Assembly: GCA_039680605.1 (NCBI GenBank)
Contig: JBDKTA010000049.1
Location: forward strand, 120,029-184,028
Direction: 5' to 3'
Source of the DNA: Planctomycetaceae bacterium
GTDB lineage: Bacteria > Planctomycetota > Phycisphaerae > SM23-33
DNA length: 64,000 bases
A program made the translations under genes and the position numbers. Position 1 is the first letter of the stretch, and each line of letters starts with the position of its first letter. The notes below the pieces were generated by a model. The model was not told the DNA's origin. It was given only the letters and a program-made list of their open reading frames with translations, and did no database searches. Shown here one piece after another: positions 1 through 13,548 of the stretch.

Positions 1-2
1 AA

Positions 3-3608
<3,606 letters not shown>

Positions 3609-3610
3609 GA

Positions 3611-3717
3611 AAAGCAGTAACCAGTAACCAGTAAAGGCTGGGTGACATGGTGCCCCGGCAAGACTGATAACCGATTACTGATTACCGATTACGGATTACT
3701 GATTCCTGATTACGGAA
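3611..3717. repeat. Heptad tandem repeat in inverted arms (copy 1)
   Basis: This non-coding spacer between rpoC and rpsL contains a left arm of repeated CAGTAAC units (about 3614-3634) and a right arm of GATTACY units (about 3664-3713). The right arm is the reverse complement of the left in sequence type, so the RNA could fold into a long imperfect hairpin. The same family recurs at 53409-53537 and 61472-61545. Confidence 0.8.
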
Positions 3718-3739
3718 AACCGTTTACGAGGTTTGATAG

Positions 3740-4111
<372 letters not shown>

Positions 4112-4114
4112 GCC

Positions 4115-4591
4115 ATGGCATACAAACGATTCACAGCGTCATCGAAGCAGTTGTCACCGGACCCCCGCTACGGCAGCAAGCTGGCCAGCAAGTTCATCAA
4201 CTGCTTCATGCTGGACGGCAGGAAGTCCACCGCCCAGAGCATGTTCTACGGCGCCCTGGACATCATTGCCAAGAAGATCAAGGACGCCCCGCCGATCGAG
4301 GTGTTCGAGAAGGCCCTCGACAACGTCAAGCCGCGCATCGAGGTGCGGTCCAAACGCGTCGGCGGCGCCAACTACCAGGTGCCCATGCAGGTCAGCTCCA
4401 AGCGGCAATTGTCGCTGAGCATCCGATGGATGCGCGAAGCGGTGCGGTCCGGCAAAGGCCGCCCCACCTGCGTCCGCCTTGCGGACGAGCTGATGGCCGC
4501 GTATCGCGGCGAAGGCGCCGCCATGCAGACGCGCGAGAACGTGCATCGCATGGCCGACGCGAACAAGGCCTTCGCCCACTTTGCCTGGTAA
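4115..4591 (+). CDS. rpsG: 30S ribosomal protein S7
   Basis: S7 is the primary assembly protein that nucleates the head of the 30S subunit. The 158-residue product has the family core ([15 protein letters not shown] near residues 28-42, the [16 protein letters not shown] segment in the middle, and the [11 protein letters not shown] end). Length matches the usual 156-179 residues. It starts three bases after rpsL, so the two are co-translated. A 659-base non-coding gap, unusually long for the str operon, separates it from fusA. Confidence 0.98.
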   Translation: MAYKRFTASSKQLSPDPRYGSKLASKFINCFMLDGRKSTAQSMFYGALDIIAKKIKDAPPIEVFEKALDNVKPRIEVRSKRVGGANYQVPMQVSSKRQLSLSIRWMREAVRSGKGRPTCVRLADELMAAYRGEGAAMQTRENVHRMADANKAFAHFAW

Positions 4592-4760
4592 GCTTTTGCA
4601 GGGGGCGGCATGGCGACACGGGTTCGTGTTTAGTCCGGTTGCCATGGAGAAGCGTATGTGCGGTGAAGCAGGGCGACGCGCTTAAGCTATCGCCAGGCCA
4701 ACCGTTTGAAACGTATTATTGTTTTTGTTGCAGTGCAGAGTTTGACACACCCGAAGCCGG

Positions 4761-4812
4761 GTGGCACAGCCTTTCCAGGCTGTGTGGACACGGGCTGGAA
4801 AGCCTGTGTCAC
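4761..4812. repeat. CACAGCCTTTCCAGGCTGTG-type repeat, copy 1
   Basis: This is a dyad unit: GGCACAGCCTTTCCAGGCTG followed after about ten bases by GGCTGGAAAGCCTGTGTCAC, the near reverse complement of the first half. It folds into a strong stem. Copies 2 and 3 are at 5001-5053 and 15321-15374. Confidence 0.85.
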
Positions 4813-5000
4813 TGTCCCGGCCGAAAACGGTGGTAGTTGAATCGCCCGCCGCCGGCGGATGTTCCCCTGGAACCGCTGGCCGAGACGCGACGGGCGACCC
4901 CGGCTGGGACGGACCTCGCGAGAGGACGCCCGAGGCCGGGGCTCAGAGAAGGCGACGATGGTTCCAGGACGATCGTCGGCCGGCAGTGCCGGCAAGCGGG

Positions 5001-5053
5001 CGGCACAGCCTTTCCAGGCTGTGCAAGACACAGGCTGGAAAGCCTGTGCCACC
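5001..5053. repeat. CACAGCCTTTCCAGGCTGTG-type repeat, copy 2
   Basis: This is the second copy of the dyad unit, about 190 bases after copy 1. Its halves GGCACAGCCTTTCCAGGCTG and AGGCTGGAAAGCCTGTGCCA are nearly perfect reverse complements. Confidence 0.85.
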
Positions 5054-5250
5054 GTATCCGCCTCCGCATGAGATAGGACAACCGGGCCGATCTGCCTGAA
5101 GATCGGCGCCTGCCGCCACCTGCGGCAGTGCTTTGGAACGGTCCCCTTGGGGCTTTCCGGCATCGACTTTGAATCGAGTCTGCGCAGGGCAACCTGTCGT
5201 CGACCGGTGCAGTTGTGCGCGGCGAGCCACTGAAAGATACAGAACGATAC

Positions 5251-7338
5251 ATGGCCAAGAACCTGACAAAACTTAGAAACATCGGCATCATGGCCCACAT
5301 CGATGCCGGCAAGACCACCGTCAGCGAACGGATCCTCTTCTTCGCCGGTCGCACGCACAAGATCGGCGAGGTCCATGAGGGCACCGCTGTCATGGATTAC
5401 CTGCCCGAAGAGCAGGAACGCGGGATCACGATCACCTCCGCGGCCACCACGCTCGAATGGGACGACTGCGCGATCAACCTCATCGACACGCCCGGTCACG
5501 TCGACTTCACCATCGAGGTCGAGCGCTCGCTGCGCGTGCTGGACGGGGCGGTGGCGGTCTTCTGCGCCGTCGGCGGCGTCGAGGCCCAGACGGAGACCGT
5601 CTGGCACCAGGCCGACCGCTACCGCGTGCCGCGCCTGTGCTTCATCAACAAGCTCGATCGCGCCGGCGCCGATTTCGAAAACGTCATGGGCGAGATCGTC
5701 TCCCGCCTGCCCAGCAATCCTATCGTCATGCAACTGCCCATCGGCAGCGGCGACGACTTTCTCGGACAGATCGACCTGGTCCGCCGCAAGGCGTACTACT
5801 ACGACGCCGCCGAGGTGGCCACAGTCATCCGCGAGGAAGACGTTCCCCCGCAATATCATGACGCCGTTGAGAAGGCCCGTCACGACCTGCTGGAAAAGGC
5901 CGCCGATTTCGACGAGGTCGTCATGGAGAAGTATCTCCACGACCAACCCGTCAGCGAAGCCGAGATCAAACGCGCTGTCCGCAAGGGCACCGTCGCGGGC
6001 AAACTGCACCCGGTATTCTGCGGCAGCGCGCTGCAGCACATCGGCGTGCGCAAGCTGCTCGACGGCGTGGTGGACTATCTGCCCAGCCCGATGGACGTCC
6101 CTGCCGTCAGCGGCCTGGCGTCGATGCGCGGCCAGGAAGAAATCGTCCAGCGCAAGCCTGACCCCGCCGAACCGTTCTCGGCGCTGGTGTTCAAGATCAC
6201 CTCGGACCAGCATGGCGACCTGAACTTCGCCCGGATTTACAGCGGCACGCTCACCAGCGGTACGCGCGTGCTCAACAGCACGCAGGACCGCAAGGAAATC
6301 GTCTCGCGCATCTGGGAGATGCACGCCAAGCAGCGCATCCGCCGCGACGAAGCCCTCCCCGGCGACATCGTCGCCCTCGTCGGACTCAAGAACAGCATCA
6401 CCGGCGACACGCTGTGCGACCCCAAGAACCCCATCGTTCTGGAGAAGCTCGATTTTCCCGACCCGGTCATCACGCTGTCGATCGAGCCGGAAACCAACGC
6501 CGACAAGCAGCGCATGGGCACGGCCCTGGAGACGCTGCGGCGCGAGGATCCCAGCTTCAGCTACCGCTACGACGCCGAGACCGGTCAGACGACCATCTCG
6601 GGCATGGGCGAGCTGCACCTGGAAATCATCACGCACAAGCTCACGCGCGACATGGGCCTCAAGGTGCGCGTCGGTCGCCCGTCGGTGGCGTACAAAGAAA
6701 CGATTCTCGGCGCCGCCGAGGCGGAAGGGCGGTTCATCCGCCAGACGGGCGGGCACGGGCAGTATGCCGTGGCGGTGGTTCGCGTGGAGCCCCTGGGCGG
6801 CGAGGTGCGCGATCACGAAGAGACGATCGAGTACGTCGACGAGACCAAAGGCGGAAGCGTTCCGCGCGAATATATTCCGTCGGTCGGCAAGGGCGTCAAG
6901 GACGCCGCCGGCAGCGGACCGCTGGCCGGATACCCGATGCTCAACGTTCGCGCGGCGCTGACGGACGGAAAGTATCACCCCGTCGACAGCAGCGACATCG
7001 CCTTCCAGCAGGCCGGGGCCATGGCGTTCAACGCCGCCGTGCTCAAGGCCACCCCGGTGTTCCTCGAGCCGATCATGCGATTGAGCGTGACGACGCCCGA
7101 GGAGTTTCTCGGGGCGGTGACGGCCGACCTCAACCGCCGGCGGGCGGAGATCAAAGAGATGAATCAGCGAGGGAAATTCCGTATTTTGACGGTCTACGCG
7201 CCGCTGGCGGAGATGTTCGGATACGCGACGCAACTTCGCTCGCTGACGCAGGGACGGGCCAGCCAGACCATGGAGCCGCACACGTATTCGCCCGTGCCGG
7301 CAAGCGTGGCGACCCAAATTTTGAAATCTTATTGTTGA
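5251..7338 (+). CDS. fusA: Translation elongation factor G
   Basis: This GTPase drives ribosomal translocation. The product is 695 residues, normal for EF-G. Motifs are G1 AHIDAGKTT (15-23), DTPGH (79-83) and NKLD (133-136), followed by the EF-G domain II-V layout, with GHGQY in domain IV and TMEPHTY near the C-terminus. The frame is open further upstream, but the ATG at 5251 gives the family N-terminus ([18 protein letters not shown]), so it is preferred to the GTG at 5215. Switch-region wording ([15 protein letters not shown]) is slightly off the enterobacterial consensus, and bacteria of this kind often carry several EF-G paralogues. Position in the str cluster supports this being the main copy. 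tuf does not follow. Confidence 0.95.
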   Translation: MAKNLTKLRNIGIMAHIDAGKTTVSERILFFAGRTHKIGEVHEGTAVMDYLPEEQERGITITSAATTLEWDDCAINLIDTPGHVDFTIEVERSLRVLDGAVAVFCAVGGVEAQTETVWHQADRYRVPRLCFINKLDRAGADFENVMGEIVSRLPSNPIVMQLPIGSGDDFLGQIDLVRRKAYYYDAAEVATVIREEDVPPQYHDAVEKARHDLLEKAADFDEVVMEKYLHDQPVSEAEIKRAVRKGTVAGKLHPVFCGSALQHIGVRKLLDGVVDYLPSPMDVPAVSGLASMRGQEEIVQRKPDPAEPFSALVFKITSDQHGDLNFARIYSGTLTSGTRVLNSTQDRKEIVSRIWEMHAKQRIRRDEALPGDIVALVGLKNSITGDTLCDPKNPIVLEKLDFPDPVITLSIEPETNADKQRMGTALETLRREDPSFSYRYDAETGQTTISGMGELHLEIITHKLTRDMGLKVRVGRPSVAYKETILGAAEAEGRFIRQTGGHGQYAVAVVRVEPLGGEVRDHEETIEYVDETKGGSVPREYIPSVGKGVKDAAGSGPLAGYPMLNVRAALTDGKYHPVDSSDIAFQQAGAMAFNAAVLKATPVFLEPIMRLSVTTPEEFLGAVTADLNRRRAEIKEMNQRGKFRILTVYAPLAEMFGYATQLRSLTQGRASQTMEPHTYSPVPASVATQILKSYC

Positions 7339-7364
7339 AAAAATAAATTTCCTGAATAAACGAG

Positions 7365-7392
7365 TTGACAATGAGAAAAATATGCTTAGATT
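7365..7392 (+). promoter_or_regulatory. Candidate sigma-70 promoter for the S10 cluster
   Basis: The fusA-rpsJ spacer is unusually AT-rich for this window. It contains a perfect -35 box TTGACA at 7365-7370 and, 16 bases later, TAGATT at 7387-7392 (four of six matches to TATAAT). It lies about 97 bases before the rpsJ start. This is inference from sequence only. Confidence 0.5.
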
Positions 7393-7488
7393 TAGACGAC
7401 TCTGCACCTTGGTCGGTATCTTCCGCCCATAGAAGGTTCCGGCAGTAGTCCGCCTGCGCCGGTAGACAGGCATTGGAGCAAGCGATCG

Positions 7489-7797
7489 ATGGTTCACGAC
7501 AAGATACGCATTCGGATGGAAGCATACGACCACCGGGCCCTGGATTCCTCGGCCAAGGAAATCGTCGACCACGCCGAGCGCACGGGCGCCCGGGTCTGCG
7601 GTCCGGTGCCGCTGCCGACGCGCATCGAGCGCTATACGGTGCTGCGCAGCCCACACGTGGATAAGAAGTCGCGCGAGCAGTTCGAGATGCGCACCCACAA
7701 GCGGATCATCGACATCTACGAGCCGACCGTTCGTACCGTCGAGGCGCTCAACCGCCTGGTGGTTCCGGCCGGCGTGTTCATCAAGATTAAGGCATGA
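7489..7797 (+). CDS. rpsJ: 30S ribosomal protein S10
   Basis: S10 is a small-subunit head protein and, as NusE, a transcription antitermination partner. The product is 102 residues with family motifs [11 protein letters not shown], the GPVPLPTR loop (about 39-46) and [14 protein letters not shown] stands about ten bases before the ATG. It is the first gene of the S10 cluster and follows the AT-rich spacer with the candidate promoter. Confidence 0.98.
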   Translation: MVHDKIRIRMEAYDHRALDSSAKEIVDHAERTGARVCGPVPLPTRIERYTVLRSPHVDKKSREQFEMRTHKRIIDIYEPTVRTVEALNRLVVPAGVFIKIKA

Positions 7798-7836
7798 CGT
7801 GACGCTTACGGCGCTCACGCGAGTTGAGGCATAACC

Positions 7837-8499
7837 ATGATAGCGGCACTGTTAGGAAAAAAAATCGGCATGACCCAGGTCTACGACGACCAGGGCGTGC
7901 TGCATCCGGTGACGGTGGTGCAGGCTGGACCCTGCAGCGTGCTGCAGATCAAGAACGCCCAGCGGGAAGGTTACGAAGCCGTCCAGATCGGTTTTGACGA
8001 CTTCAAGAACCATCGCGAGACCAAGCCCGCCGCCGGGCACGCCGCCAAGGCCGGAACCTCCGCCAAGCGGTTCGTGAAGGAATATCGCCTGGCCGCCGCC
8101 GACGCCGACGTCGCCGCCGGCGCCACGCTGACGGTAGAAGTGTTTGAAGGCGTCGGCAAGATCGACGTCATCGGCACCAGCAAGGGCAAAGGGTTTCAGG
8201 GCCCCATGGTCCGACACCACTTCAAAGGCATGCCCGCCAGCCACGGTTGCGAACGCAAACACCGCAGCCCCGGCTCCATCTGCTCGCATGCCACGCAGGC
8301 CGGCACCGGCCCCAAGCCCAAAAAAGGCAAGCGGATGGGCGGTCACATGGGCTCGGTGCGCTGCACCAGCCGCAACCACCGCATCATCCGCATCGACAAG
8401 GAAAACAATCTGCTGCTGATCAAGGGACCGCTGCCCGGACCGGCTGGGGGATACCTGTTCCTCCGTGCCAGCAAAACCGCCGCCGCGGCCCCGGCCTGA
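7837..8499 (+). CDS. rplC: 50S ribosomal protein L3
   Basis: L3 is an early assembly protein whose loop approaches the peptidyl-transferase centre. The product is 220 residues with the N-terminal GKKIGMTQVY, the central GTSKGKGFQG and the loop ending GKRMGGHMG. Family length is about 205-220. A short Ala-rich tail (KTAAAAPA) ends the protein. It lies 39 bases after rpsJ. Confidence 0.98.
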   Translation: MIAALLGKKIGMTQVYDDQGVLHPVTVVQAGPCSVLQIKNAQREGYEAVQIGFDDFKNHRETKPAAGHAAKAGTSAKRFVKEYRLAAADADVAAGATLTVEVFEGVGKIDVIGTSKGKGFQGPMVRHHFKGMPASHGCERKHRSPGSICSHATQAGTGPKPKKGKRMGGHMGSVRCTSRNHRIIRIDKENNLLLIKGPLPGPAGGYLFLRASKTAAAAPA

Positions 8500-8514
8500 A
8501 CTGGATAATCGACC

Positions 8515-9144
8515 ATGCTGGAAGTACCCGTATACAACATGAAGGGCGAGAAGACTCGCACGCTGGAGATTGACGAGGCGCTGTTCGGGCGCCATGTCAA
8601 CACGGCGCTGCTCAAGCAGGCGGTGGTCGCTTATCACGCCAACCGTCGCCAGGGCACCGTGGCCACCCGCTCGCGCGGAATGGTCGCCGGTTCGACTCGC
8701 AAACTTTACCGTCAGAAGGGCACTGGCAACGCCCGCCGCGGAAACGTCCGCACCAACGTGATGCGCGGCGGCGGCGTGGCCTTCGCCAAGCAGCCCCGAG
8801 AGTACCGCCAGAAACTGCCCCGCCAGATGCGCAAGGCCGCTCTTGACTCGGCCATCCTGGCCAAGATCCAGGGCAACAACCTGATGGTGGTCGAGGGCTT
8901 GGCCATGGAGAAGCCCAGCACCAAGACGATGGCCGGCGTCCTCAAGAGCCTCCAGATCAACCGCTCTTGCCTGCTGACCATCCCTCAGCGAGACAACTCG
9001 CTGTATCTGTCCAGCCGCAACATCGCCGACCTGACTGTCCGGATCACCGAAGAGCTCAACGCCTTCGACGTGGCCACCCGCCAGAAGATGCTGGTGACGG
9101 TCGAGGCCATGACCGCCCTGACCAGCCGGGAGGTGCAGGCGTGA
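8515..9144 (+). CDS. rplD: 50S ribosomal protein L4
   Basis: L4 lines the peptide exit tunnel and in some bacteria regulates the S10 operon. The 209-residue protein has the tunnel loop (TRSRGMVAGSTRKLYRQKGTG, about residues 53-72) and the following ARRGNVR segment. The C-terminal globular part is normal. Its stop codon overlaps the GTG start of rplW, so the two are translationally coupled. Confidence 0.98.
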   Translation: MLEVPVYNMKGEKTRTLEIDEALFGRHVNTALLKQAVVAYHANRRQGTVATRSRGMVAGSTRKLYRQKGTGNARRGNVRTNVMRGGGVAFAKQPREYRQKLPRQMRKAALDSAILAKIQGNNLMVVEGLAMEKPSTKTMAGVLKSLQINRSCLLTIPQRDNSLYLSSRNIADLTVRITEELNAFDVATRQKMLVTVEAMTALTSREVQA

Positions 9145-9425
9145 AGACTGAAATCCACAGCGTGATTATCCGCCCGCTGGTGACCGAAAAGGGTACCCAC
9201 CAGAGCGAGACCCGAAACGCCTACGCGTTTGAAGTCGAAGCCACGGCCAACAAGGCGCAGATCCGCCAGGCCGTCGAGCAACTGTACAACGTGAAGGTCG
9301 ATGAGGTGCGAACGGCCAACCGCAAGGGCAAGCCGCGCCGCACGAAGTTCCGCGTCGGACGCACCCGCCACTGGAAGAAAGCCGTGGTCGTGCTCAAAGA
9401 CGAATACCGCATCGACCTGTTCTAG
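9141..9425 (+). CDS. rplW: 50S ribosomal protein L23
   Basis: L23 sits at the tunnel exit and docks trigger factor and SRP. The frame is open further upstream inside rplD. The real start is the GTG at 9141, because it gives the family N-terminus (KTEIHSVIIRPLVTEK), has GGGAGG a few bases before it, and overlaps the rplD stop as GTGA. The product is 94 residues, the usual length, and includes the N-K-A-x-I-R-x-A-V-E segment and the basic RKGKPRR loop. Confidence 0.96.
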   Translation: MKTEIHSVIIRPLVTEKGTHQSETRNAYAFEVEATANKAQIRQAVEQLYNVKVDEVRTANRKGKPRRTKFRVGRTRHWKKAVVVLKDEYRIDLF

Positions 9426-9446
9426 CCCAACCAGGATTACCTGACG

Positions 9447-10298
9447 ATGCCTATTAAGATCTACAATCGAACGTCCGCCGGCCGACGAAACAGCTCGGTC
9501 AATACGTACTCGGACGTGACCTGCACGAAGCCGACGAAATCGCTGCTGGTCCCGGCCAAGAAGACCGGCGGGCGAAACAACCAGGGCTTTATCACCTGCC
9601 GCCACCACGGCGGCGGGCACAAGCGGATGTACCGCATCATCGACTTCAAGCGCAACCGCGACGGTCAGGCGGCCGAAGTCATGACCGTCGAGTACGATCC
9701 CAACCGAAGCTGCAACATTGCCCTGGTCAAGTACGAAGACGCGACCGTGACATACATTCTGGCCCCGGCGGGGCTCAAGGTCGGGCAGAAGCTATACTCC
9801 GGTCCGGCCAGCGAACCGCGCGTGGGCAACTGCCTGCCTCTGGCGAATATTCCCCTGGGTCTGGAAGTGCACAATATCGAGATGCAGCCCGGGCAGGGCG
9901 GCAAGATGGTGCGATCGGCCGGCGGCGTCGCCCGCCTGCAGGCCCGCGAGGGCAAGATGGCCCACCTGATCCTGCCTTCGGGCGAAATGCGAATGGTCAA
10001 CGTCCAGTGCCGCGCCACCATCGGGCAACTGGGCAACATCGAGCACCAGGGCATCCGCTGGGGCAAGGCCGGACGCAAGCGCCACATGGGCATCCGTCCG
10101 ACGGTTCGCGGCAGCGCGATGAACCCGGTCGCTCACCCGATGGGCGGCGGCGAAGGGCGGCGCAGCGGCGGACGCCACCCGGTCAGCCCGACGGGCAAGC
10201 TGTCCAAGGGCGGCAAGACGCGCCGCCGCCGCAAGACGACGAGCAAGATGATCCTGCGCCGGAGGCGCAACGTCCGCAACGGCCAACTGGTTCTCTAG
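9447..10298 (+). CDS. rplB: 50S ribosomal protein L2
   Basis: L2 is needed for subunit association and peptidyl transfer. The 283-residue product has the N-terminal GGRNNQG and RHHGGGHK motifs and the C-terminal GGRHPV block. The His equivalent to E. coli His229 is present (His230, in [13 protein letters not shown]), but its neighbours differ from the common VDHPHGGGEG: Asp is Ala and the second His is Met. I regard these as lineage variants rather than defects. Confidence 0.98.
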   Translation: MPIKIYNRTSAGRRNSSVNTYSDVTCTKPTKSLLVPAKKTGGRNNQGFITCRHHGGGHKRMYRIIDFKRNRDGQAAEVMTVEYDPNRSCNIALVKYEDATVTYILAPAGLKVGQKLYSGPASEPRVGNCLPLANIPLGLEVHNIEMQPGQGGKMVRSAGGVARLQAREGKMAHLILPSGEMRMVNVQCRATIGQLGNIEHQGIRWGKAGRKRHMGIRPTVRGSAMNPVAHPMGGGEGRRSGGRHPVSPTGKLSKGGKTRRRRKTTSKMILRRRRNVRNGQLVL

Positions 10299-10316
10299 AT
10301 TGCGAGATAGACGGCG

Positions 10317-10610
10317 ATGACTCGAAGCGCAAAAAAAGGTCCTTACGTAGACGCCACGCTGTTCGGGAAGGTCCAGAAAGCCCTGGACAGCGGCAGCACC
10401 GAGCCCATCAAGACCTGGGCGCGGTCCTGCACCATCGTTCCCGAGTTCATCGGGCGCACGTTCATGGTGCATAACGGCAAGGCGTTCAATAAGGTCTTCG
10501 TGACAGAAGACATGGTCGGGCACAAGCTCGGCGAGTTCAGCCCCACGCGTATCTTCCGTGGGCATAGCGGCGGCCGCAGCAAAGAAGCAGCGGCTGCAGC
10601 GGGATCGTAA
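10317..10610 (+). CDS. rpsS: 30S ribosomal protein S19
   Basis: S19 is a head protein near the A-site finger. The 97-residue product has the diagnostic start [11 protein letters not shown], the central [15 protein letters not shown] and the [10 protein letters not shown] segment. A short poly-Ala tail (KEAAAAAGS) follows the conserved core. It lies 18 bases after rplB. Confidence 0.98.
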   Translation: MTRSAKKGPYVDATLFGKVQKALDSGSTEPIKTWARSCTIVPEFIGRTFMVHNGKAFNKVFVTEDMVGHKLGEFSPTRIFRGHSGGRSKEAAAAAGS

Positions 10611-10628
10611 TTCCCCCGGAGTTGTGAG

Positions 10629-10979
10629 ATGGCCTGGAAGGCAAAACATCGATTCGCTCGGATCAGCGCCCGCAAGGCGAGGCTGGTGGTCGACGTCATC
10701 CGCGGGCGCGAAGTGCAGGAGGCGATGAACCTCCTGGAGTTCATGCCCCACCGCGCGGCGGTGATGATCCGCAAAGTGCTGGCCAGCGCCATCGCCAGCG
10801 CCAACGAGGGCGAGGCCGACACCGAGGCGCTGTTCGTCTCCGAAGCGCGGATCGACGAAGGTCCGACGATGAAGCGTTGGCAGCCCAAGGATCGCGGGCG
10901 GGCGCATCCGATTCTGAAACGCACCAGTCACATTGTCGTGACGGTCGAGCAACACGCTGCCGCGCAGGCGGCCAGGTAA
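10629..10979 (+). CDS. rplV: 50S ribosomal protein L22
   Basis: L22 lines the exit tunnel with L4 and is a macrolide-resistance site. The 116-residue product has ISARKARLVVDVIRG at the N-terminus and the long beta-hairpin region ending RGRAHPILKRTSHI (about 94-107). Length is typical. GGAG precedes the ATG. Confidence 0.98.
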   Translation: MAWKAKHRFARISARKARLVVDVIRGREVQEAMNLLEFMPHRAAVMIRKVLASAIASANEGEADTEALFVSEARIDEGPTMKRWQPKDRGRAHPILKRTSHIVVTVEQHAAAQAAR

Positions 10980-10991
10980 GGCGAGGCACGC

Positions 10992-11828
10992 ATGGGTCAA
11001 AAGGTTAATCCTACCGGTTTTCGAACCGGAGTCACCCTGGGCTGGAAGAGCCGCTGGTTCGCTCCCAAGAGCAACTACGGCGAGTTCCTGGTCGAGGATG
11101 AGCGGCTGCGACGGTTCGTCGACAAGATGCTCAACCGTCAGCCGCCATACGCCGGCATCAGCTCGATCGAGATCGAGCGGACGCGGGAAGAGGTCAAGAT
11201 CATCCTCAAGACCGCCCGTCCCGGCCTGGTCATCGGACCCAAGGGCGCCGAGGTGGACAAGCTGCGCGAGTCGCTGGAAGAGCTCACCGACCGCCGCGTC
11301 AACATCAACATCGTCGAGATCCGCTCGCCGGACCTGGACGCGATGCTGGTGGCCGAGGCGATCAGCGACCAGCTCCGCCGCCGCGCCAGCTTCCGCCGCA
11401 CCATGAAGCAGCGGGCTGAGCAGACGATGCAGGCCGGCGCTCGCGGCATCAAGATCGCCGTCAGCGGACGTCTCGGCGGCGCTGAGATCGCCCGTCGCGA
11501 GACGAAGGTGATGGGCAGCGTTCCGCTGCATACGCTTGACGCCGACGTGGACTACGGTTTTACGACGAGTTTCACCACCTACGGCGCCATCGGCGTCAAG
11601 GTGTGGGTGTATCGCGGACGATTCGGCGAAGCGCCCCTGGAGCCTCAGCCCGGCGCCGAAGACGCTATGCGTCGTCGTCGTCGCCCCGGTGGCGGCGGAC
11701 CCGGTGGTGGCGGTGGCGGCGGCGGGCGCGGCGGACGGCCTCGAGGCCCAGGCCAAGGCCGTGGCGGCGAACAGCAGGGCCGAGGCCAGGCGCCCGCTCA
11801 GGACCAACCCAAGCAGGACCAGCAATAA
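10992..11828 (+). CDS. rpsC: 30S ribosomal protein S3 with Gly-rich tail
   Basis: S3 binds mRNA at the entry channel and has helicase-associated function. Residues 1 to about 215 match the family: GQKVNPTGFR start, KH domain with VIGPKGAEVDKLR (about 78-90), and GVKVWVYRG at the C-terminal end of the core. A tail of about 55 residues rich in Gly, Arg and Gln follows (about 225-278), making the protein 278 residues against about 233 in E. coli. The tail is probably disordered and RNA-binding. Confidence 0.97.
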   Translation: MGQKVNPTGFRTGVTLGWKSRWFAPKSNYGEFLVEDERLRRFVDKMLNRQPPYAGISSIEIERTREEVKIILKTARPGLVIGPKGAEVDKLRESLEELTDRRVNINIVEIRSPDLDAMLVAEAISDQLRRRASFRRTMKQRAEQTMQAGARGIKIAVSGRLGGAEIARRETKVMGSVPLHTLDADVDYGFTTSFTTYGAIGVKVWVYRGRFGEAPLEPQPGAEDAMRRRRRPGGGGPGGGGGGGGRGGRPRGPGQGRGGEQQGRGQAPAQDQPKQDQQ

Positions 11829-11843
11829 AGATCAGGTGTACCC

Positions 11844-12260
11844 ATGGCATTGATGCCCAAACGTATTAAGCACCGCAAGCAGATGCGCGGGAAGATGACC
11901 GGAAAGGCCACTCGCGGCCATACCGTGTCGTTTGGCGACGTGGGTGTCCAGTCGATGGACACCTGCTGGGTGACGGCCAGGCAGCTCGAAGCCGGGCGCG
12001 TGGCGGCCACCCACTATCTGCACCGCGAAGGGCGCGTATACATCCGGGTGTTCCCGGACAAGCCCATCAGCGCCAAACCGCTCGAGACCCGCATGGGCAA
12101 GGGCAAAGGCGAGACGAAAGAATGGGTCGCCCGGGTCAAGCCCGGAACGATCCTCTTTGAGATCGGCGGCGTGGACGAAGAGACGGCCAAGAGCGCCCTG
12201 CGGCGCATCGCCCACAAGATGCCCGTCCGCTGCCGCCTGGTTCACCGTCGGCGAATGTAG
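11844..12260 (+). CDS. rplP: 50S ribosomal protein L16
   Basis: L16 helps position A-site tRNA. The 138-residue product starts MALMPKRIKHRKQMRG and contains the MGKGKGE loop (about 72-78) and the WVARVKPG segment. Length is normal (136-144). The Arg of the family hydroxylation region cannot be judged by eye. It lies 15 bases after rpsC. Confidence 0.98.
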   Translation: MALMPKRIKHRKQMRGKMTGKATRGHTVSFGDVGVQSMDTCWVTARQLEAGRVAATHYLHREGRVYIRVFPDKPISAKPLETRMGKGKGETKEWVARVKPGTILFEIGGVDEETAKSALRRIAHKMPVRCRLVHRRRM

Positions 12261-12277
12261 AGCAGGATACTGTCCCC

Positions 12278-12502
12278 ATGAAGATCAATGATATTCGAGC
12301 TTTGAACGGCGAAGAACTCCAGACGGAACTGGCGCGCCTGAGACGGCACGTGTTCGACCTGCATGCCCAGGCCGTCACCGAGAAACTGGAAGACCCGACC
12401 CTGGTCACCAAGGCCAAGCGGGACATCGCGCGGATCCTGATGGTGCAGCGGGAGCGCGAGCTTCTGAACACCGCCGGAACCGCTCAGGAGGCCAAGGCGT
12501 AG
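12278..12502 (+). CDS. rpmC: 50S ribosomal protein L29
   Basis: L29 is a small helical protein near the tunnel exit. The 74-residue product is two helices with the conserved ELxxEL and KRDIARIL segments, and is a little longer than E. coli L29 (63). Two bases separate its stop from the rpsQ start, so the pair is coupled. Confidence 0.96.
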   Translation: MKINDIRALNGEELQTELARLRRHVFDLHAQAVTEKLEDPTLVTKAKRDIARILMVQRERELLNTAGTAQEAKA

Positions 12503-12504
12503 CC

Positions 12505-12792
12505 ATGACCAGTCTTGAACAATCCAACACGCCCACCCTGCATTCGCCCAAGACCGGCAAGGTCCGCACCATCAGCGGAAAGCAGACCATCAGCGTCCTG
12601 CTGGAGCAGATGGTGCAGCATCCGGTTTACGGTAAATACGTCCGGCGGCGCACGAAGCTGGCTGTCCATGACGCCGCCAATGCCGCCAAAGTCGGCGACA
12701 CGGTCGAGATCGTGCCCTGCCGGCGGCTCAGCAAGACCAAGAGTTGGCGCCTGGTGCGCATTATCAGCAGCAGCGCTGCGGCCCAATCGTAG
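12505..12792 (+). CDS. rpsQ: 30S ribosomal protein S17
   Basis: S17 is a primary rRNA-binding OB-fold protein. The 95-residue product has an N-terminal extension of about 15 residues before the conserved [17 protein letters not shown], then [17 protein letters not shown] and [21 protein letters not shown]. The ATG follows rpmC by two bases. Identification is secure. Confidence 0.97.
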   Translation: MTSLEQSNTPTLHSPKTGKVRTISGKQTISVLLEQMVQHPVYGKYVRRRTKLAVHDAANAAKVGDTVEIVPCRRLSKTKSWRLVRIISSSAAAQS

Positions 12793-12809
12793 CGGCGAGG
12801 TTAACAGAC

Positions 12810-13196
12810 GTGATCCAGCAACAGACACGAATGAGTGTGGCCGACAACAGCGGCGCGCAGGTGGTGGGCACCATCAAGGTGCTGGGCGGTTCCACGCGGC
12901 GCGGCGGATTTACCCGCCGCACGGCCAGCCTGGGCGACATCATCATCTGCTCGGTGAAGAAGGCCCTGCCGGGCTCGGACGTCAAGGCCGGAACCGTGGT
13001 GCGGTGCGTGATCGTCCGCACGACGTTCCCCGTCCGCCGCAGCGACGGCAGCTACGTCAAGTTCGACGAGAACGCGGCCGTGCTCATCGATGAGGAAGGC
13101 AACCCCAAAGGCACGCGCATCTTCGGGGCCGTCGCCCGTGAACTGCGCGAGAAGAATTTCATGAAGATCGTCTCACTGGCGGCTGAGGTGGTGTAG
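12810..13196 (+). CDS. rplN: 50S ribosomal protein L14
   Basis: L14 contributes to the intersubunit bridge region and binds RsfS. The reading frame is open further upstream, inside rpsQ. The GTG at 12810 gives the family start ([15 protein letters not shown]) and is preceded by GAGG at about nine bases, so it is chosen. The product is 128 residues with the [24 protein letters not shown] and [13 protein letters not shown] motifs. Family length is about 122. Confidence 0.96.
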   Translation: MIQQQTRMSVADNSGAQVVGTIKVLGGSTRRGGFTRRTASLGDIIICSVKKALPGSDVKAGTVVRCVIVRTTFPVRRSDGSYVKFDENAAVLIDEEGNPKGTRIFGAVARELREKNFMKIVSLAAEVV

Positions 13197-13200
13197 AGCG

Positions 13201-13539
13201 ATGGCATTGCATGTAAAAAAAGGCGACATGGTGTCCGTCATTGCCGGCGACGACCGCGGCAAGAGCGGCGAAGTGCTGCGCGTGCTGCCCGAGTCGCAGC
13301 GCGTGATCGTGCAGGGCGTCAACCGGGTGTACCGACACCTCAAGCCCTCGCGCCAGCATCCCAAGGGCGGGCGCATCCAGAAGGAAATGCCCATTCACAT
13401 TTCCAACGTGCTGCCCATCGACCCCAAGACCAACCAGCCCACGCGCGTGGGATACACCGTTAACCCCGATGGCGCCAAAGACCGCGTCGCTCGCAAGAGC
13501 GGGCAGTCGCTCGGCGCCGTCAAGAAGGCGACCAAATAG
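13201..13539 (+). CDS. rplX: 50S ribosomal protein L24
   Basis: L24 initiates large-subunit assembly. The 112-residue product has the KOW motif ([21 protein letters not shown]) and the [15 protein letters not shown] segment. The ATG is four bases after the rplN stop. Its own 3' end (AGGTGG) supplies the binding site for rplE. Confidence 0.97.
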   Translation: MALHVKKGDMVSVIAGDDRGKSGEVLRVLPESQRVIVQGVNRVYRHLKPSRQHPKGGRIQKEMPIHISNVLPIDPKTNQPTRVGYTVNPDGAKDRVARKSGQSLGAVKKATK

Positions 13540-13548
13540 GTGGTCACG

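Larger units (their letters stand above)
4592..5250. other. Long intergenic region rich in hairpin repeats
   Basis: This 659-base gap sits between rpsG and fusA, which are normally adjacent. I see no credible gene in it. The open frames crossing it translate repeat sequence or run antisense to fusA. It holds two copies of a CACAGCC..GGCTGTG hairpin family (listed separately) and, near 4608, the word CATGGCGACAC that recurs at 46650 and inverted at 58493. A fusA promoter may lie in the 3' part, but I cannot pick a convincing one. Confidence 0.7.

Noticed and set aside
4761..5099. Short plus-strand open frames over the rpsG-fusA gap
   Set aside because: They are translations of the CACAGCC repeat and carry no binding site or family resemblance.
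4687..7818. Long minus-strand open frame opposite fusA
   Set aside because: It is a GC-driven shadow of fusA: no start site, no recognisable domain, low-complexity His/Asp-rich translation.
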